Assembly (NCBI RefSeq): GCF_000512355.1
Contig: NZ_CP004006.1
Span: forward strand, 2,438,501 to 2,502,500
Direction of reading: 5' to 3'
DNA: 64,000 bases
Source: Legionella oakridgensis ATCC 33761 = DSM 21215
GTDB lineage: Bacteria > Pseudomonadota > Gammaproteobacteria > Legionellales > Legionellaceae
The translations under genes and the position numbers were made by a program. The notes below the pieces were generated by a model. It searched no databases. It was not told the origin of the DNA and saw nothing but the letters and a program-made list of their open reading frames with translations. Below are positions 8,285 through 17,069 of the stretch, piece after piece. Position 1 is the stretch's first letter; each line of letters begins with the position of its first letter.

Positions 8285-9214
8285 TCAACTATAGGGTTCA
8301 ATAGAAGCCAATTGTCTTTTAACAGATAAACGCGCCCCTAACCAACCCAGTATAGTGGCTGAACATATCAAGAGCAATGCTTGAGAAAAGGATAAAATCA
8401 AGAAAGGAGAAGGTATTTGAAAAGCAGTCGCCAAATGCCTCATGGCCAGCGCTAAACTTAACATGAATAGATTAACCACTAACACTGCAAATATTGCACC
8501 GGCAAGACCATACAAAATACCAGAGTAAAGAAAAGGACGAAGAATAAAAGGATCCGTTGCCCCAATCAGCTTGAGTATCTGAATCTCTTCTCGACGGTTT
8601 TGAATCGCCAGTCGCAAGGTATTACCAATGATCAATAGGACAGCGGATGCAAGAATAAGCATTAATCCATGGGTAATCCTTGTAACAAGCCCAAGAATTG
8701 CATGTAAACGATTGACCCATTGCATATCAATTTTGGCTTGTTCCACCTGGGGGTAAGATTTTAATTGCAAATATAATTGTTCCAGTTTTGCTGGTGCATC
8801 GACGTTTAATTCCGGAGTGATATCAATGACTGCGGGCAAAGGGTTTTCAGAAAGATATTCCATAATATCTTCCATTCCTTCCTGGGTCTTGAGTTCGGCA
8901 AGCCCCTCCTCCGGTGATTTCAAAACAGCCTGGGCTACGCCTTGTAGGGTACGAACACGTAATAAAACACTCTCGGCCTCTTGGGAAGAGAGAGAAGGCT
9001 TAAGATAGAGGGAAATCCGACCACCTTGCTGCCAGTTATTTGTCAATTGCTCCAAATTATAAGCAAATACCCAGAACAATGCCGGTAATGCCAATGTAAT
9101 TGCAATAACCATCATCGTCATTGCAGCAGCAAATGGCTTTTGGCCAAAAAGACGAATACTGGCAACCATAGCTTCTCGATGATGATCAAAATAGGTGTGC
9201 AGTTTAGTCAGCAT
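8285..9214 (-). CDS. ftsX: Cell division ABC transporter-like permease FtsX
   Basis: A 309-residue inner membrane protein with four membrane helices: one near residues 30-52, then a periplasmic domain to about 165, then three more. It matches FtsX, which with FtsE activates periplasmic amidases at the septum. The cytoplasmic loop IQNRREEIQILKLIGATDPFI is the coupling-helix region typical of the family. Its ATG overlaps the end of ftsE by 7 bases, so the two are translationally coupled. The frame is intact. Confidence 0.95.
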   Translation of the reverse strand: MLTKLHTYFDHHREAMVASIRLFGQKPFAAAMTMMVIAITLALPALFWVFAYNLEQLTNNWQQGGRISLYLKPSLSSQEAESVLLRVRTLQGVAQAVLKSPEEGLAELKTQEGMEDIMEYLSENPLPAVIDITPELNVDAPAKLEQLYLQLKSYPQVEQAKIDMQWVNRLHAILGLVTRITHGLMLILASAVLLIIGNTLRLAIQNRREEIQILKLIGATDPFILRPFLYSGILYGLAGAIFAVLVVNLFMLSLALAMRHLATAFQIPSPFLILSFSQALLLICSATILGWLGARLSVKRQLASIEPYS

Positions 9215-9861
9215 ATGCGCCCACCTTTTAGCATGACAATTCGATGCCTCATTCCAGCAATGAGAGCCAAATCATGAGTGGCCACCAACACACCAACACC
9301 AACTTGATTTAATTGCTCAAACAGCTTCATAACCTCGGTCGATAACGCAGGATCTAAATTCCCTGTAGGTTCATCCGCTAATAATAAAGCTGGTTTATGC
9401 ACAACAGCACGGGCAATACCTACCCGCTGTTGTTCCCCCCCAGAAAGATGAAGAGGCAGTATTTTTTCCTTATTCAGCAAACCCACCATATCTAATGCGG
9501 CCCGCACCCTTTTAGCAATCACTTGCGAAGATACCCCCTGAATTTTCAAGGGTAAAGCAACGTTATCAAAGACTGTTCTGTCATTCAGTAAATAGGGTGA
9601 TTGAAAAGTAATTCCCAAAGTACAGCGATAATGCGGTATGTCTCGTTTCTTCAGCTGATTCAACCGCAAACCATTGATAACAATTTGGCCGGAAGAAGGC
9701 AGTTCAAGCATGGCAATAAGCTTAAGTAAAGTGCTTTTACCCGCGCCCGAATGGCCGGTAAGAAAGGCCATTTCACCTTTTTCAAGAGAAAAATTAATGT
9801 CGCTTAACGCTTCATAACCGCCTGGATATCGTTTGCTAACCTGGTTAAATATTATCATCAT
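9208..9861 (-). CDS. ftsE: Cell division ATP-binding protein FtsE
   Basis: A 217-residue ABC ATPase. Walker A is GHSGAGKSTLLK, the signature is LSGGEQQRVGIARA, Walker B with switch is LLLADEPTGNLDP and the His switch is ATHD. The open frame continues to 9921, but homology starts at the MMIIFNQVSKRYPGG segment, so ATG 9861 (or 9858) is preferred. That start lies just inside the end of ftsY, giving a short overlap. It works with FtsX in regulating cell-wall hydrolysis during division. Confidence 0.95.
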   Translation of the reverse strand: MMIIFNQVSKRYPGGYEALSDINFSLEKGEMAFLTGHSGAGKSTLLKLIAMLELPSSGQIVINGLRLNQLKKRDIPHYRCTLGITFQSPYLLNDRTVFDNVALPLKIQGVSSQVIAKRVRAALDMVGLLNKEKILPLHLSGGEQQRVGIARAVVHKPALLLADEPTGNLDPALSTEVMKLFEQLNQVGVGVLVATHDLALIAGMRHRIVMLKGGRIC

Positions 9862-10902
9862 TGAAAATTGCATTAACAAATTGCGAGGCATTGAATGGTC
9901 GCAAGTCATCAATTCCCTCACCCATCCCCAGATAACGAAATGGTATCTCTAATTCGCTGGCAATAGCAAATAATATTCCTCCTTTAGCCGTACCATCAAG
10001 TTTCGTCATCGTAATACCGCTCACGCCAATGGCTTGATGAAACTGACGCGCTTGATTTAACGCATTTTGACCAATGGTTGCATCCAATACCAACATGGTT
10101 TCATGCGGAGCATTCCCATCAATTTTTTTCAAAACACGTTTTACTTTTTTAACTCATCCATAAGATTTTGCTGGGTATGCAAACGTCCAGCTGTATCCGC
10201 TATCAATACATCCATGCCGCGGGCTTTTGCTGCCTGAAAAGCATCAAAAATAACCGAAGCACTGTCAGCCCCCGTATGCTGGGAAATCACCGCAATCTGA
10301 TTTCGCTCTCCCCAGGCTTGTAATTGTTCTATGGCTGCGGCACGAAAAGTGTCTCCTGCCGCCAACATGACTTTTTTTCCGAGTTGTTGGTATTGCTTGG
10401 CAAGTTTGCCAATGGTTGTCGTTTTTCCTGCACCATTTACACCAACCATCAGAATAACAAAAGGATTACTATCACCTGTTTCCAAAGTTAGTGGCGCCGC
10501 TTCTTTCGTAAGAATGCCTTGTAAATGAGTCTTTAAAGCCGCATAGACAGCATCACCATCTGCTAACAGCCTTCTGGTTAAACCATCGCTTAGCTGTTGT
10601 ATAATTAACTTTGTAGTATCAATCCCTACATCAGCACTTAAAAGCAATGTTTCCAGCTCTTCCAATAATTCAACATCAATTTCTTTTTTACCAAGCAGCA
10701 ATCGACCGATGCCATCTCCTAATTGGTGGCGGGTTTTGCTTAATCCTTGCTTAAAGCGTGTGAATAAATTTTGCTTGGCCGGCTTATTGACTGGCGCTTG
10801 TTCTACCCTCGTTGGCAGCAAGGCATCCGTCGATGAGTCGCTCGGCTTCTCAATAGATGCGGATGGCTTACCATCCTGATTTCGTTTAAACCATTTGATC
10901 AT
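9845..10902 (-). CDS. ftsY: Signal recognition particle receptor FtsY, frameshifted in an A-run
   Basis: The SRP receptor GTPase that docks ribosome-nascent-chain complexes at the membrane. The first segment (10902-10141) has an acidic/basic N-terminus, the N domain, GVNGAGKTTTIGKLA (G1) and DTAGRLHTQ (G3), then stops after DELKK. The second segment (10132-9845) resumes with the expected KKIDGNAPHETMLVLDAT and TKLDGTAKGG. The break is one missing A in the run read as T6 at 10145-10150. Adding it gives DELKKVKRVLKKIDG without a gap and about 352 residues. The run forms the slippery sequence A AAA AAG in frame, so -1 frameshifting could also rejoin the frames. FtsY is normally essential. Confidence 0.9.
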
Positions 10903-10959
10903 AGGTATACAAAATAAAGGAAATATGGAATTCTATCACTTTTTTCAGTGAGGTGTATC

Positions 10960-12326
10960 ATGCGCATCGTCTTAATGTCGCTGTTAGCGCTGTTATCCTG
11001 TCAGACGTTCAGCCAAACCCAGCAATTTACCCTGGACAATGGCTTAAAAGTAGTGGTGAAAGAAGACCATCGTGCGCCCGTGGTTGTCTCTATGATTTGG
11101 TATAATGTTGGCTCTGCTGATGAAGTGGGTGGACGCACAGGGCTTTCGCATGCCCTTGAACATCTCATGTTTAAAGGAACAATAAAATATCCGGTGGGCG
11201 TTTTCTCCAAAACCATTGCTGCACTTGGCGGGCAAGAAAATGCGTTCACCAATACCGACTACACCGCATATTTTGAGAAAATTGCAGCCTCTAATTTAGC
11301 CACCAGTTTCGAATTAGAGGCGGATCGCATGCAAAATTTATTGCTGGATAAAGAAGAATTTGGAAGAGAAATTAAAGTCATTCAGGAAGAAAGACGCATG
11401 CGCACCGATGATAACCCCCAGGCACTTACGTTTGAGCGCTTTTTAGCAACCGCTCATCTGGCCTCTCCTTATCATCATCCTGTGATTGGGTGGATGAGCG
11501 ATTTGGAACAGATGCGGGTCGAAGATGCAAAAGCCTGGTATGAACGTTATTACGCTCCCAATAATGCCACCTTGGTTGTCGTTGGTGATGTAAATCCTCA
11601 ACAAGTTTATCAGCTTGCAAAAAAATATTTTGGCAAAATCAAACCACGGCCGCAACCTCTGCGAAAATTACAAGTTGAACCGCCCATGTTAGGTCAAAAA
11701 ACAGTGCAAGTGCATGCCCCAGCACAAGTGCCAGTACTCATGCTTGGATATACGGTCCCTACCGTGAAAACTGTGGCAGCCGAACATGCCGCTGAGCCTT
11801 ATGCCTTGGAAATTATAGCCGGTATTTTGGATGCGGGTGATAATGGACGTTTTAGTAAAAATTTAGTCCGCGGCAAACACATTGCCAGTACTGCAGATAT
11901 ATATTATAACCTCTACTCACGTTATCAAACTCAATTTGTACTATATGGAAGCCCTAACCAAGCTCACTCAGTAACGGATTTGAAAGAAGGATTTTTATCT
12001 GAAATAAAACGCCTTAAAAACGAAAAATTAGTGAAGAGGAATTACAACGGATTAAAACCCAAATCATCGCTCAAAAAATATTTGAACAAGATTCTATCTT
12101 TAGTCAGGCCATGGAACTGGGTTTACTGGAAACGATTGGGGTTGGCTGGCAAACCGCTGAGAAATACATAGAAAAAATCAATGCCATTACTGCCGAACAG
12201 ATACAAGGAACAGCGCAGCATTATTTTAAAGAAGAATTTCTCACGGAAGCTGAATTGATCCCAACCAATCCGGGTGAAAAAGAAAAAACTAAACGTGCTA
12301 ATCAATCACTGAAGGGACCACTATGA
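10960..12326 (+). CDS. M16 zinc metallopeptidase (active subunit), frameshifted
   Basis: A secreted peptidase of the pitrilysin/insulinase-like M16 family. It has a signal peptide (MRIVLMSLLALLSCQTFSQ) and the inverted zinc motif HALEH at about residue 69, with the downstream Glu in the VIQEERRMR region. As sequenced it stops being homologous near 12023-12027, where an A5 run should be A6. With one A added the frame continues EKISEEELQRIKTQIIAQKI and joins the frame ending at 12326 (about 455 residues). ATG 10960 is chosen because AGGTG lies 5 bases upstream; an in-frame GTG at 10948 precedes it. Its stop overlaps the next gene by 4 bases. Confidence 0.85.
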
Positions 12327-13624
12327 GATCCTTATTGGCTTTACTCTGCTCATTCTTTATTTTACCCCAAACTCTGGCTGCTAAATCATTTGAAGCACAA
12401 TATTGGCTGACTTCTCATGGCACACGCGTGGTTTTCTATCAAGCCATGGAAGTCCCCATGCTTGACATCAGCATCGCTTTTGCAGCCGGCTCCGCTTATG
12501 ATGGCGAACATTTCGGTTTAAGTGCGTTAACCACGGAGTTGCTGAACCAAGGAAATGCCGGTCTTGATGCCAATACGATTGCCGAGAAATTGGCAGAAAC
12601 GGGCGCGCAGTATGAAGGAGAAAGCTCTCGAGATATGGCGGTATTAAATTTAAAAACACTAACCGATCCAAAATCACTCAACGCAGCCAGCGATATTTTT
12701 GCGCTGATTGTGAATCATCCTGATTTTCCATTGCAAGCCTTTGAACGTGAAAAAAATCAACAACTAATGGCCATCGCCCAAGCTCAAGAATCACCCGAAG
12801 AAATTGCAAATCAAACCTTTTTCAAAGCACTTTATGGTGACCATCCTTATGCACATCCTATTAATGGAACGCAAGACCGTGTAAAAGCTTTGACCATTGA
12901 GCAAGTACATCGTTTCTATCAGCAATTTTTTGTTAATCGTAACGCGGTTATTGTGATGGTTGGTGCTATCGATAAATCCACTGCGCAACAACTGGCAGAA
13001 AAATTAACAAAAGATTTACCCGAAGGCGAAGCAGCCGCAACGATTCCACGAGCGCATTCTCTGCCAGAAGAATTAAACATTGAAGTTCAATTCCCCTCCT
13101 CACAAAGCGTCATTCGCCTTGGGCAATTGGGAATTGAACATCATAATAAAAACTATTTCCCCCTGATGGTTGGTAATCACATCCTGGGAGGTGGAACATT
13201 GGTTTCGCAATTAGGTGACGAAGTACGGCAAAAAAGAGGATTAACCTACGGCATTTATAGTCAATTTATACCCATGCCGGCACTAGGTCCTTTTATCATC
13301 AGTTTATCTACGCAAAATAAACAGGCGGCAATGGCTATTGATGTCACACGGAAAACCTTAGAGGCTTATCTTAAAGCAGGACCCAGTGAAGAAGAATTAA
13401 CGGCAGCAAAACAATATTTAATTGGCAGTTTTCCTTTATCACTAGCCAGTAACCGTAGTATCGCCAATATGCTGCTCAAAATAGCTTTTTATCATCTGCC
13501 AGAAAATTATCTCGATACCTACACGGCCCAGATAGAGAAAGTAACCACCACACAGATAAAAGAAGCATTTGCACAATTAATAACACCAAATAAGTTATTA
13601 CAAGTAACCGTAGGCAACACGTGA
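12323..13624 (+). CDS. M16 peptidase-like protein lacking the zinc motif (partner subunit)
   Basis: A 433-residue periplasmic protein with a signal peptide (about residues 1-19, ending TLAAKS). It has the two-lobed M16 architecture: an N-terminal half with GSAYDGEHFGLSALTTELL where active members carry HxxEH, and a C-terminal half with GGGTLVSQLGDEVRQKRGLTYG. The zinc ligands are absent, so it should be the non-catalytic partner that forms a heterodimer with the upstream active peptidase. The genes overlap by ATGA, consistent with equimolar synthesis. Substrate is unknown. Confidence 0.88.
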   Translation: MRSLLALLCSFFILPQTLAAKSFEAQYWLTSHGTRVVFYQAMEVPMLDISIAFAAGSAYDGEHFGLSALTTELLNQGNAGLDANTIAEKLAETGAQYEGESSRDMAVLNLKTLTDPKSLNAASDIFALIVNHPDFPLQAFEREKNQQLMAIAQAQESPEEIANQTFFKALYGDHPYAHPINGTQDRVKALTIEQVHRFYQQFFVNRNAVIVMVGAIDKSTAQQLAEKLTKDLPEGEAAATIPRAHSLPEELNIEVQFPSSQSVIRLGQLGIEHHNKNYFPLMVGNHILGGGTLVSQLGDEVRQKRGLTYGIYSQFIPMPALGPFIISLSTQNKQAAMAIDVTRKTLEAYLKAGPSEEELTAAKQYLIGSFPLSLASNRSIANMLLKIAFYHLPENYLDTYTAQIEKVTTTQIKEAFAQLITPNKLLQVTVGNT

Positions 13625-14178
13625 AACAAGTCATTCGTATCATTGGTGGACGCTTCCGAGGAAAAAAACTGCGTTTTCCAGCCCTTGAAGGATTACGCCC
13701 CACGCCTGATCGGGTTCGGGAAACATTATTTAACTGGCTAATGCATGATATTCGTGGCTCCCGCTGCCTGGATGCCTTTGCAGGAAGCGGAGCCTTAGGA
13801 CTTGAAGCATTTTCACGAGGTGCTTCTAAAGTGACCTTCGTAGAACAATCAGCCAAGGCTTATACCAACCTGAAGTCTCTCATCTTAGAGTTTGATCCCT
13901 CAAGCTTGAACGTTATCAAAGCAGACGCTCGGGAGTATCTTAGACAAACGGATGAAACATTCGACATCATATTTTTTGACCCACCCTTCGCTAAGAATTA
14001 CATTCTTCATTGTCTGCCCATGTTGGAACAAACAGAAATACTTCCCGAAAATGGCTTGCTCTACCTCGAGGCAGCGCATGAGATTGTGTTGGATACCTCC
14101 ATCTGGCAAACCATCCGCCTGAAGCGAGCAGGGCAAGTGGTTTATGCGCTGTATAGAAAAATCCGAACTGCATCATAA
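13621..14178 (+). CDS. rsmD: 16S rRNA (guanine966-N2)-methyltransferase RsmD
   Basis: A 185-residue SAM-dependent Rossmann methyltransferase that modifies G966 of 16S rRNA in the 30S P-site region. It shows IIGGRFRGKKLRFP at the start, the SAM loop DAFAGSGALGLEAFSRGA at about residue 50 and the catalytic DPPFAKNY at about 120. It starts with GTG at 13621, overlapping the TGA of the M16 gene by 4 bases, so translation is probably coupled to the peptidase pair. Confidence 0.95.
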   Translation: MKQVIRIIGGRFRGKKLRFPALEGLRPTPDRVRETLFNWLMHDIRGSRCLDAFAGSGALGLEAFSRGASKVTFVEQSAKAYTNLKSLILEFDPSSLNVIKADAREYLRQTDETFDIIFFDPPFAKNYILHCLPMLEQTEILPENGLLYLEAAHEIVLDTSIWQTIRLKRAGQVVYALYRKIRTAS

Positions 14179-14231
14179 GGCGATATCCAATCACCCAAAA
14201 ACATACTTATTTGAAAATACACACTATCTTC

Positions 14232-14260
14232 TTGACAAGCTGTCATGCTCCTGTTTCAAT
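14232..14260 (+). promoter_or_regulatory. Candidate sigma-70 promoter for dotDCB
   Basis: A perfect -35 TTGACA (14232-14237) and a 4/6 match TTCAAT (14255-14260) are 17 bases apart, 34 bases before the dotD ATG at 14294. This is the only gene-free stretch between rsmD and dotD, so the dotDCB transcript probably begins here. Confidence 0.55.
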
Positions 14261-14293
14261 CAATGCTAATCTTATCGTTAATCAAATAACAAG

Positions 14294-14781
14294 ATGAAAA
14301 ATAAGCTTGTCATGCTTTTTTGGCATCCATATGGATCACAGGATGTGGAACCACAGCTATCTATAAGAAACCTCCTCATAACGATCCCAGCGACGATGCC
14401 ACCATAAAATTGGCAGAAGCTGCAAATTCTGTTAGTGATTCCATGCTAGAAATGGCACGGGTAGAAAAAATTATTACCCCACCAACAAAAGATAATGTGT
14501 TGACCATTCCCAATGCTTACAACTTGCAGGCTCGTGCTTCCGTTGATTGGGCAGGCCCTATTGCAGAATTAACTGAACGTGTTGCTAAAGCTGCTCATTA
14601 CCGTATAAGAGTATTGGGCAAAGAACCTGCGATTCCCGTTTTAATTAGTCTCAATGTAAAAGATGAAAGTCTGGCAGAAATTTTACGAGATATTGATTAT
14701 CAAGCCGGAAAAAAAGCTTACATTCACGTATATCCTAACAGTCAGGTAATAGAATTGCGTTATGCCAAACTTTACTCATAG
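14294..14781 (+). CDS. dotD: Dot/Icm type IVB secretion lipoprotein DotD, frameshifted in signal peptide
   Basis: An outer-membrane lipoprotein of the Dot/Icm core complex that, with DotC, targets DotH to the outer membrane. The mature part is unmistakable (NDPSDDATIKLAEAA, TIPNAYNLQARASVDW, RDIDYQAGKKA). As sequenced, only a weak TTG at 14320 opens this frame. ATG 14294 begins MKNKLVMLF in another frame. If the T6 run at 14316-14321 were T7, the two join to give MKNKLVMLFLASIWITGCG, a complete lipoprotein signal with lipobox ITGC, and 162 residues. I give the restored start. It overlaps dotC by 20 bases. Confidence 0.92.
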
Positions 14782-15673
14782 TATCCCTATTATATTAACC
14801 GCCTTACTCATAGGCTGTTCTTCTCCTGCAGGTCCAGTGGGTGACACCGGCTCACTCGCAGGATTACAGGCAATGGCTAATAATAATACGGCCAAAACAG
14901 CCGCCCGCACTGGTGGCAAAATTCGTGAAGTGGCTATCAGGGAAACGGCTTTGGGTTTAGGCGCGCAATCCGGGCTTGCTTGGAGGGCTAAATTTATTGA
15001 CGAGCAGCTCGTTAAGGAAACACGCAATCTTGATGCAATATATGATTTTAATGCACTTGTTCTTCCCCATAATATTTTGCCCCCTGTTTTACTGGAAGGT
15101 CGTAATACGCTTAACCTGGCAGACACACAAACCATCCGTATTTCAGACAGAACTTATAAGGTCGCCAAGCAAGCTCGATTTATTACCACTCCTCCAAACT
15201 GGCGACAGTATTTATGGATGGACTATAAAAAGCCAGATTACCCTCATGTAACGCTTTTACCCAAAACAAAAGAAGAACGCGCCATATGGATGGAATGCGT
15301 TGAAAAAGGATGGAAACAAGGCATAGAACAAGCCAATATCATTCTCGAAGAAAATATTGCCCGCATTAAGGAAGATTTCAGAGGCATGATTTTGTATCGA
15401 AAATTATTGGCAATGAACATGGTTTCTCCTCCCTATGTTTCCCACACTGATTTAGGTATTACAGGCGATGGCGAAGAAATACATATTGATGACAGGGTCT
15501 TGCGCATCACGGCATTACCTGCTTTAAATACAAACAGCAAGGAATGGCGCGCTGCTGTAGCCAAGGATGAAGACGCTTTGGAACAATTCAGAAACATGGA
15601 AAAATTAGTAAAAGCGGCTAAAATAAAAATAACAAGTAAGGCTTGGCAACCAATCATCACCCCAATCAGCTGA
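14762..15673 (+). CDS. dotC: Dot/Icm type IVB secretion lipoprotein DotC
   Basis: A 303-residue lipoprotein: signal peptide with lipobox LLIGC at residues 15-19, then the conserved DotC body (IREVAIRETALGLGAQSGLAWRAK split over residues 55-80, DAIYDFNALVLPHNILPPVLLEGR, YLWMDYKKPD, RIKEDFRGMILYRKLLAMNM). It partners DotD and DotH in the outer-membrane core. The frame stops at TGA 15671-15673. A coding-looking +1 frame continues to 15800; see findings. The gene start lies inside dotD, and dotB follows on the same strand. Confidence 0.95.
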   Translation: MPNFTHSIPIILTALLIGCSSPAGPVGDTGSLAGLQAMANNNTAKTAARTGGKIREVAIRETALGLGAQSGLAWRAKFIDEQLVKETRNLDAIYDFNALVLPHNILPPVLLEGRNTLNLADTQTIRISDRTYKVAKQARFITTPPNWRQYLWMDYKKPDYPHVTLLPKTKEERAIWMECVEKGWKQGIEQANIILEENIARIKEDFRGMILYRKLLAMNMVSPPYVSHTDLGITGDGEEIHIDDRVLRITALPALNTNSKEWRAAVAKDEDALEQFRNMEKLVKAAKIKITSKAWQPIITPIS

Positions 15674-15819
15674 TGAACGAGAAGCGATAGAAACAATAAC
15701 TGACACCGCTTGCTCCGTTGCATTTCAGCAACGCTATGCGGCATGCAAACTCAACCTGCGGTACTATCTACCTCCAGAAGCCTTATTCAACAATCAATAA
15801 TCACCATTGAGGTATAAGC

Positions 15820-16971
15820 TTGAATATGAATAATGAGCATATAAATTTGATGCCAGACGAGCCCACGCGTTTTACCCCTGTTTTTATGGATAGAATGCTT
15901 GAGCACGCTGAACATCTTAATGCGTCTGATATAACGATTCAGACTGGTGAACCTATTTTTGCTGAAGTGTATGGAAGGCTGATTAAAATAACAAATCGTC
16001 GTCTTTCTAACACAGAGCTTGGTGATTTAATTAACGCCATTTATGGTCCAAACGCCACTACGCAATTGCTAGCGGGCCAGGATATTGATACGCATTATGA
16101 ATTCCGTCCAAACCGAGGTGTACGTTATCGCTATCGGGTTAATGGTACAGCCTGTCTTGTAGAAGGACATGATGCCATCCAAATTACCCTGCGAACGATT
16201 CCTACGACACCTCCCAAATTAGAAACCATGAATTTACCAGGCCGTATTCTGGAAGCAATCGAACCACAAGAAGGCATTGTCTTCATTACGGGTGCGACTG
16301 GATCGGGTAAATCCACTCTATTAGCTTCAATTATTCGCAATCTTATTGAAAAAGAAGACTCCAACCGTAAGGTGCTCACTTATGAAGCCCCTATTGAATT
16401 TGTTTTTGACGAAATCGAAACGATTTCTTCGGTGGTTAGTCAATCAGAAATTCCACGCCATATACCCTCTTTTGCTGATGGCGTTCGCAATGCCTTGCGC
16501 CGTAAACCTCGTTTAATTATGGTTGGGGAGTGCCGTGATAGCGAGACCATTAGTGCCGCCTTGGAGGCAGCGCTGACCGGTCATCCCGTTTACACTACCT
16601 TACATACCTCTGGTGTGGCAGAAACCATGCGACGTCTAGTTACCTCGTTTACGGGCGAAGAACGTTTAGGAAGAACGATTGATATTTTAGAAACCATCCG
16701 TCTTTGCATTTGGCAAAAATTGGTCCCTACGGTGGATGGCAGACGTGTAGCATTACGTGAATATTTGGTTTTTGATGAAGAAACGCGTGATATTCTTTTG
16801 GAAAGTGATCCCAATGAAGTGACAAATACAACACGCAAACTAGTGCGACAACGCGGCCAATTGATGACTCAGGATGCCCAGGAAAAATTCAAGCAAGGCA
16901 TTATTAATGAAAGAACTTACAAACTCATCATGGCGGGCACAAAAGACTATCAAAAATCGCTTGCCTCATAA
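15820..16971 (+). CDS. dotB: Dot/Icm secretion ATPase DotB
   Basis: A 383-residue cytoplasmic hexameric ATPase of the PilT/VirB11-like class that powers Dot/Icm effector export. Motifs: GATGSGKSTLLA (Walker A, about residue 160), the Asp box TYEAPIEFVFDEI, KPRLIMVGECRD (Walker B) and GHPVYTTLHTSGVAETMRR (His box). ATG 15826 is in frame, but TGAGG at 15808-15812 is spaced 7 bases from TTG 15820 and 13 from the ATG, so I keep the TTG start. It follows dotC by 146 bases. Confidence 0.96.
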   Translation: MNMNNEHINLMPDEPTRFTPVFMDRMLEHAEHLNASDITIQTGEPIFAEVYGRLIKITNRRLSNTELGDLINAIYGPNATTQLLAGQDIDTHYEFRPNRGVRYRYRVNGTACLVEGHDAIQITLRTIPTTPPKLETMNLPGRILEAIEPQEGIVFITGATGSGKSTLLASIIRNLIEKEDSNRKVLTYEAPIEFVFDEIETISSVVSQSEIPRHIPSFADGVRNALRRKPRLIMVGECRDSETISAALEAALTGHPVYTTLHTSGVAETMRRLVTSFTGEERLGRTIDILETIRLCIWQKLVPTVDGRRVALREYLVFDEETRDILLESDPNEVTNTTRKLVRQRGQLMTQDAQEKFKQGIINERTYKLIMAGTKDYQKSLAS

Positions 16972-17025
16972 CAACGCCATCATCGTCTTTGCCACCGACA
17001 GATGGTTTGGCTATCCTTTAAAAAC

Positions 17026-17058
17026 TTAAAACTCCCAGATCTTTTACAGTCTGGGAGT
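17026..17058 (-). terminator. Terminator of dotA between convergent dotB and dotA
   Basis: ACTCCCAGA at 17031-17039 pairs with TCTGGGAGT at 17050-17058. Read on the minus strand the stem is followed by TTTTAAGTTTTT, so it should end the dotA transcript; it may also act for dotB. Confidence 0.7.
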
Positions 17059-17069
17059 CATCACCGAAT

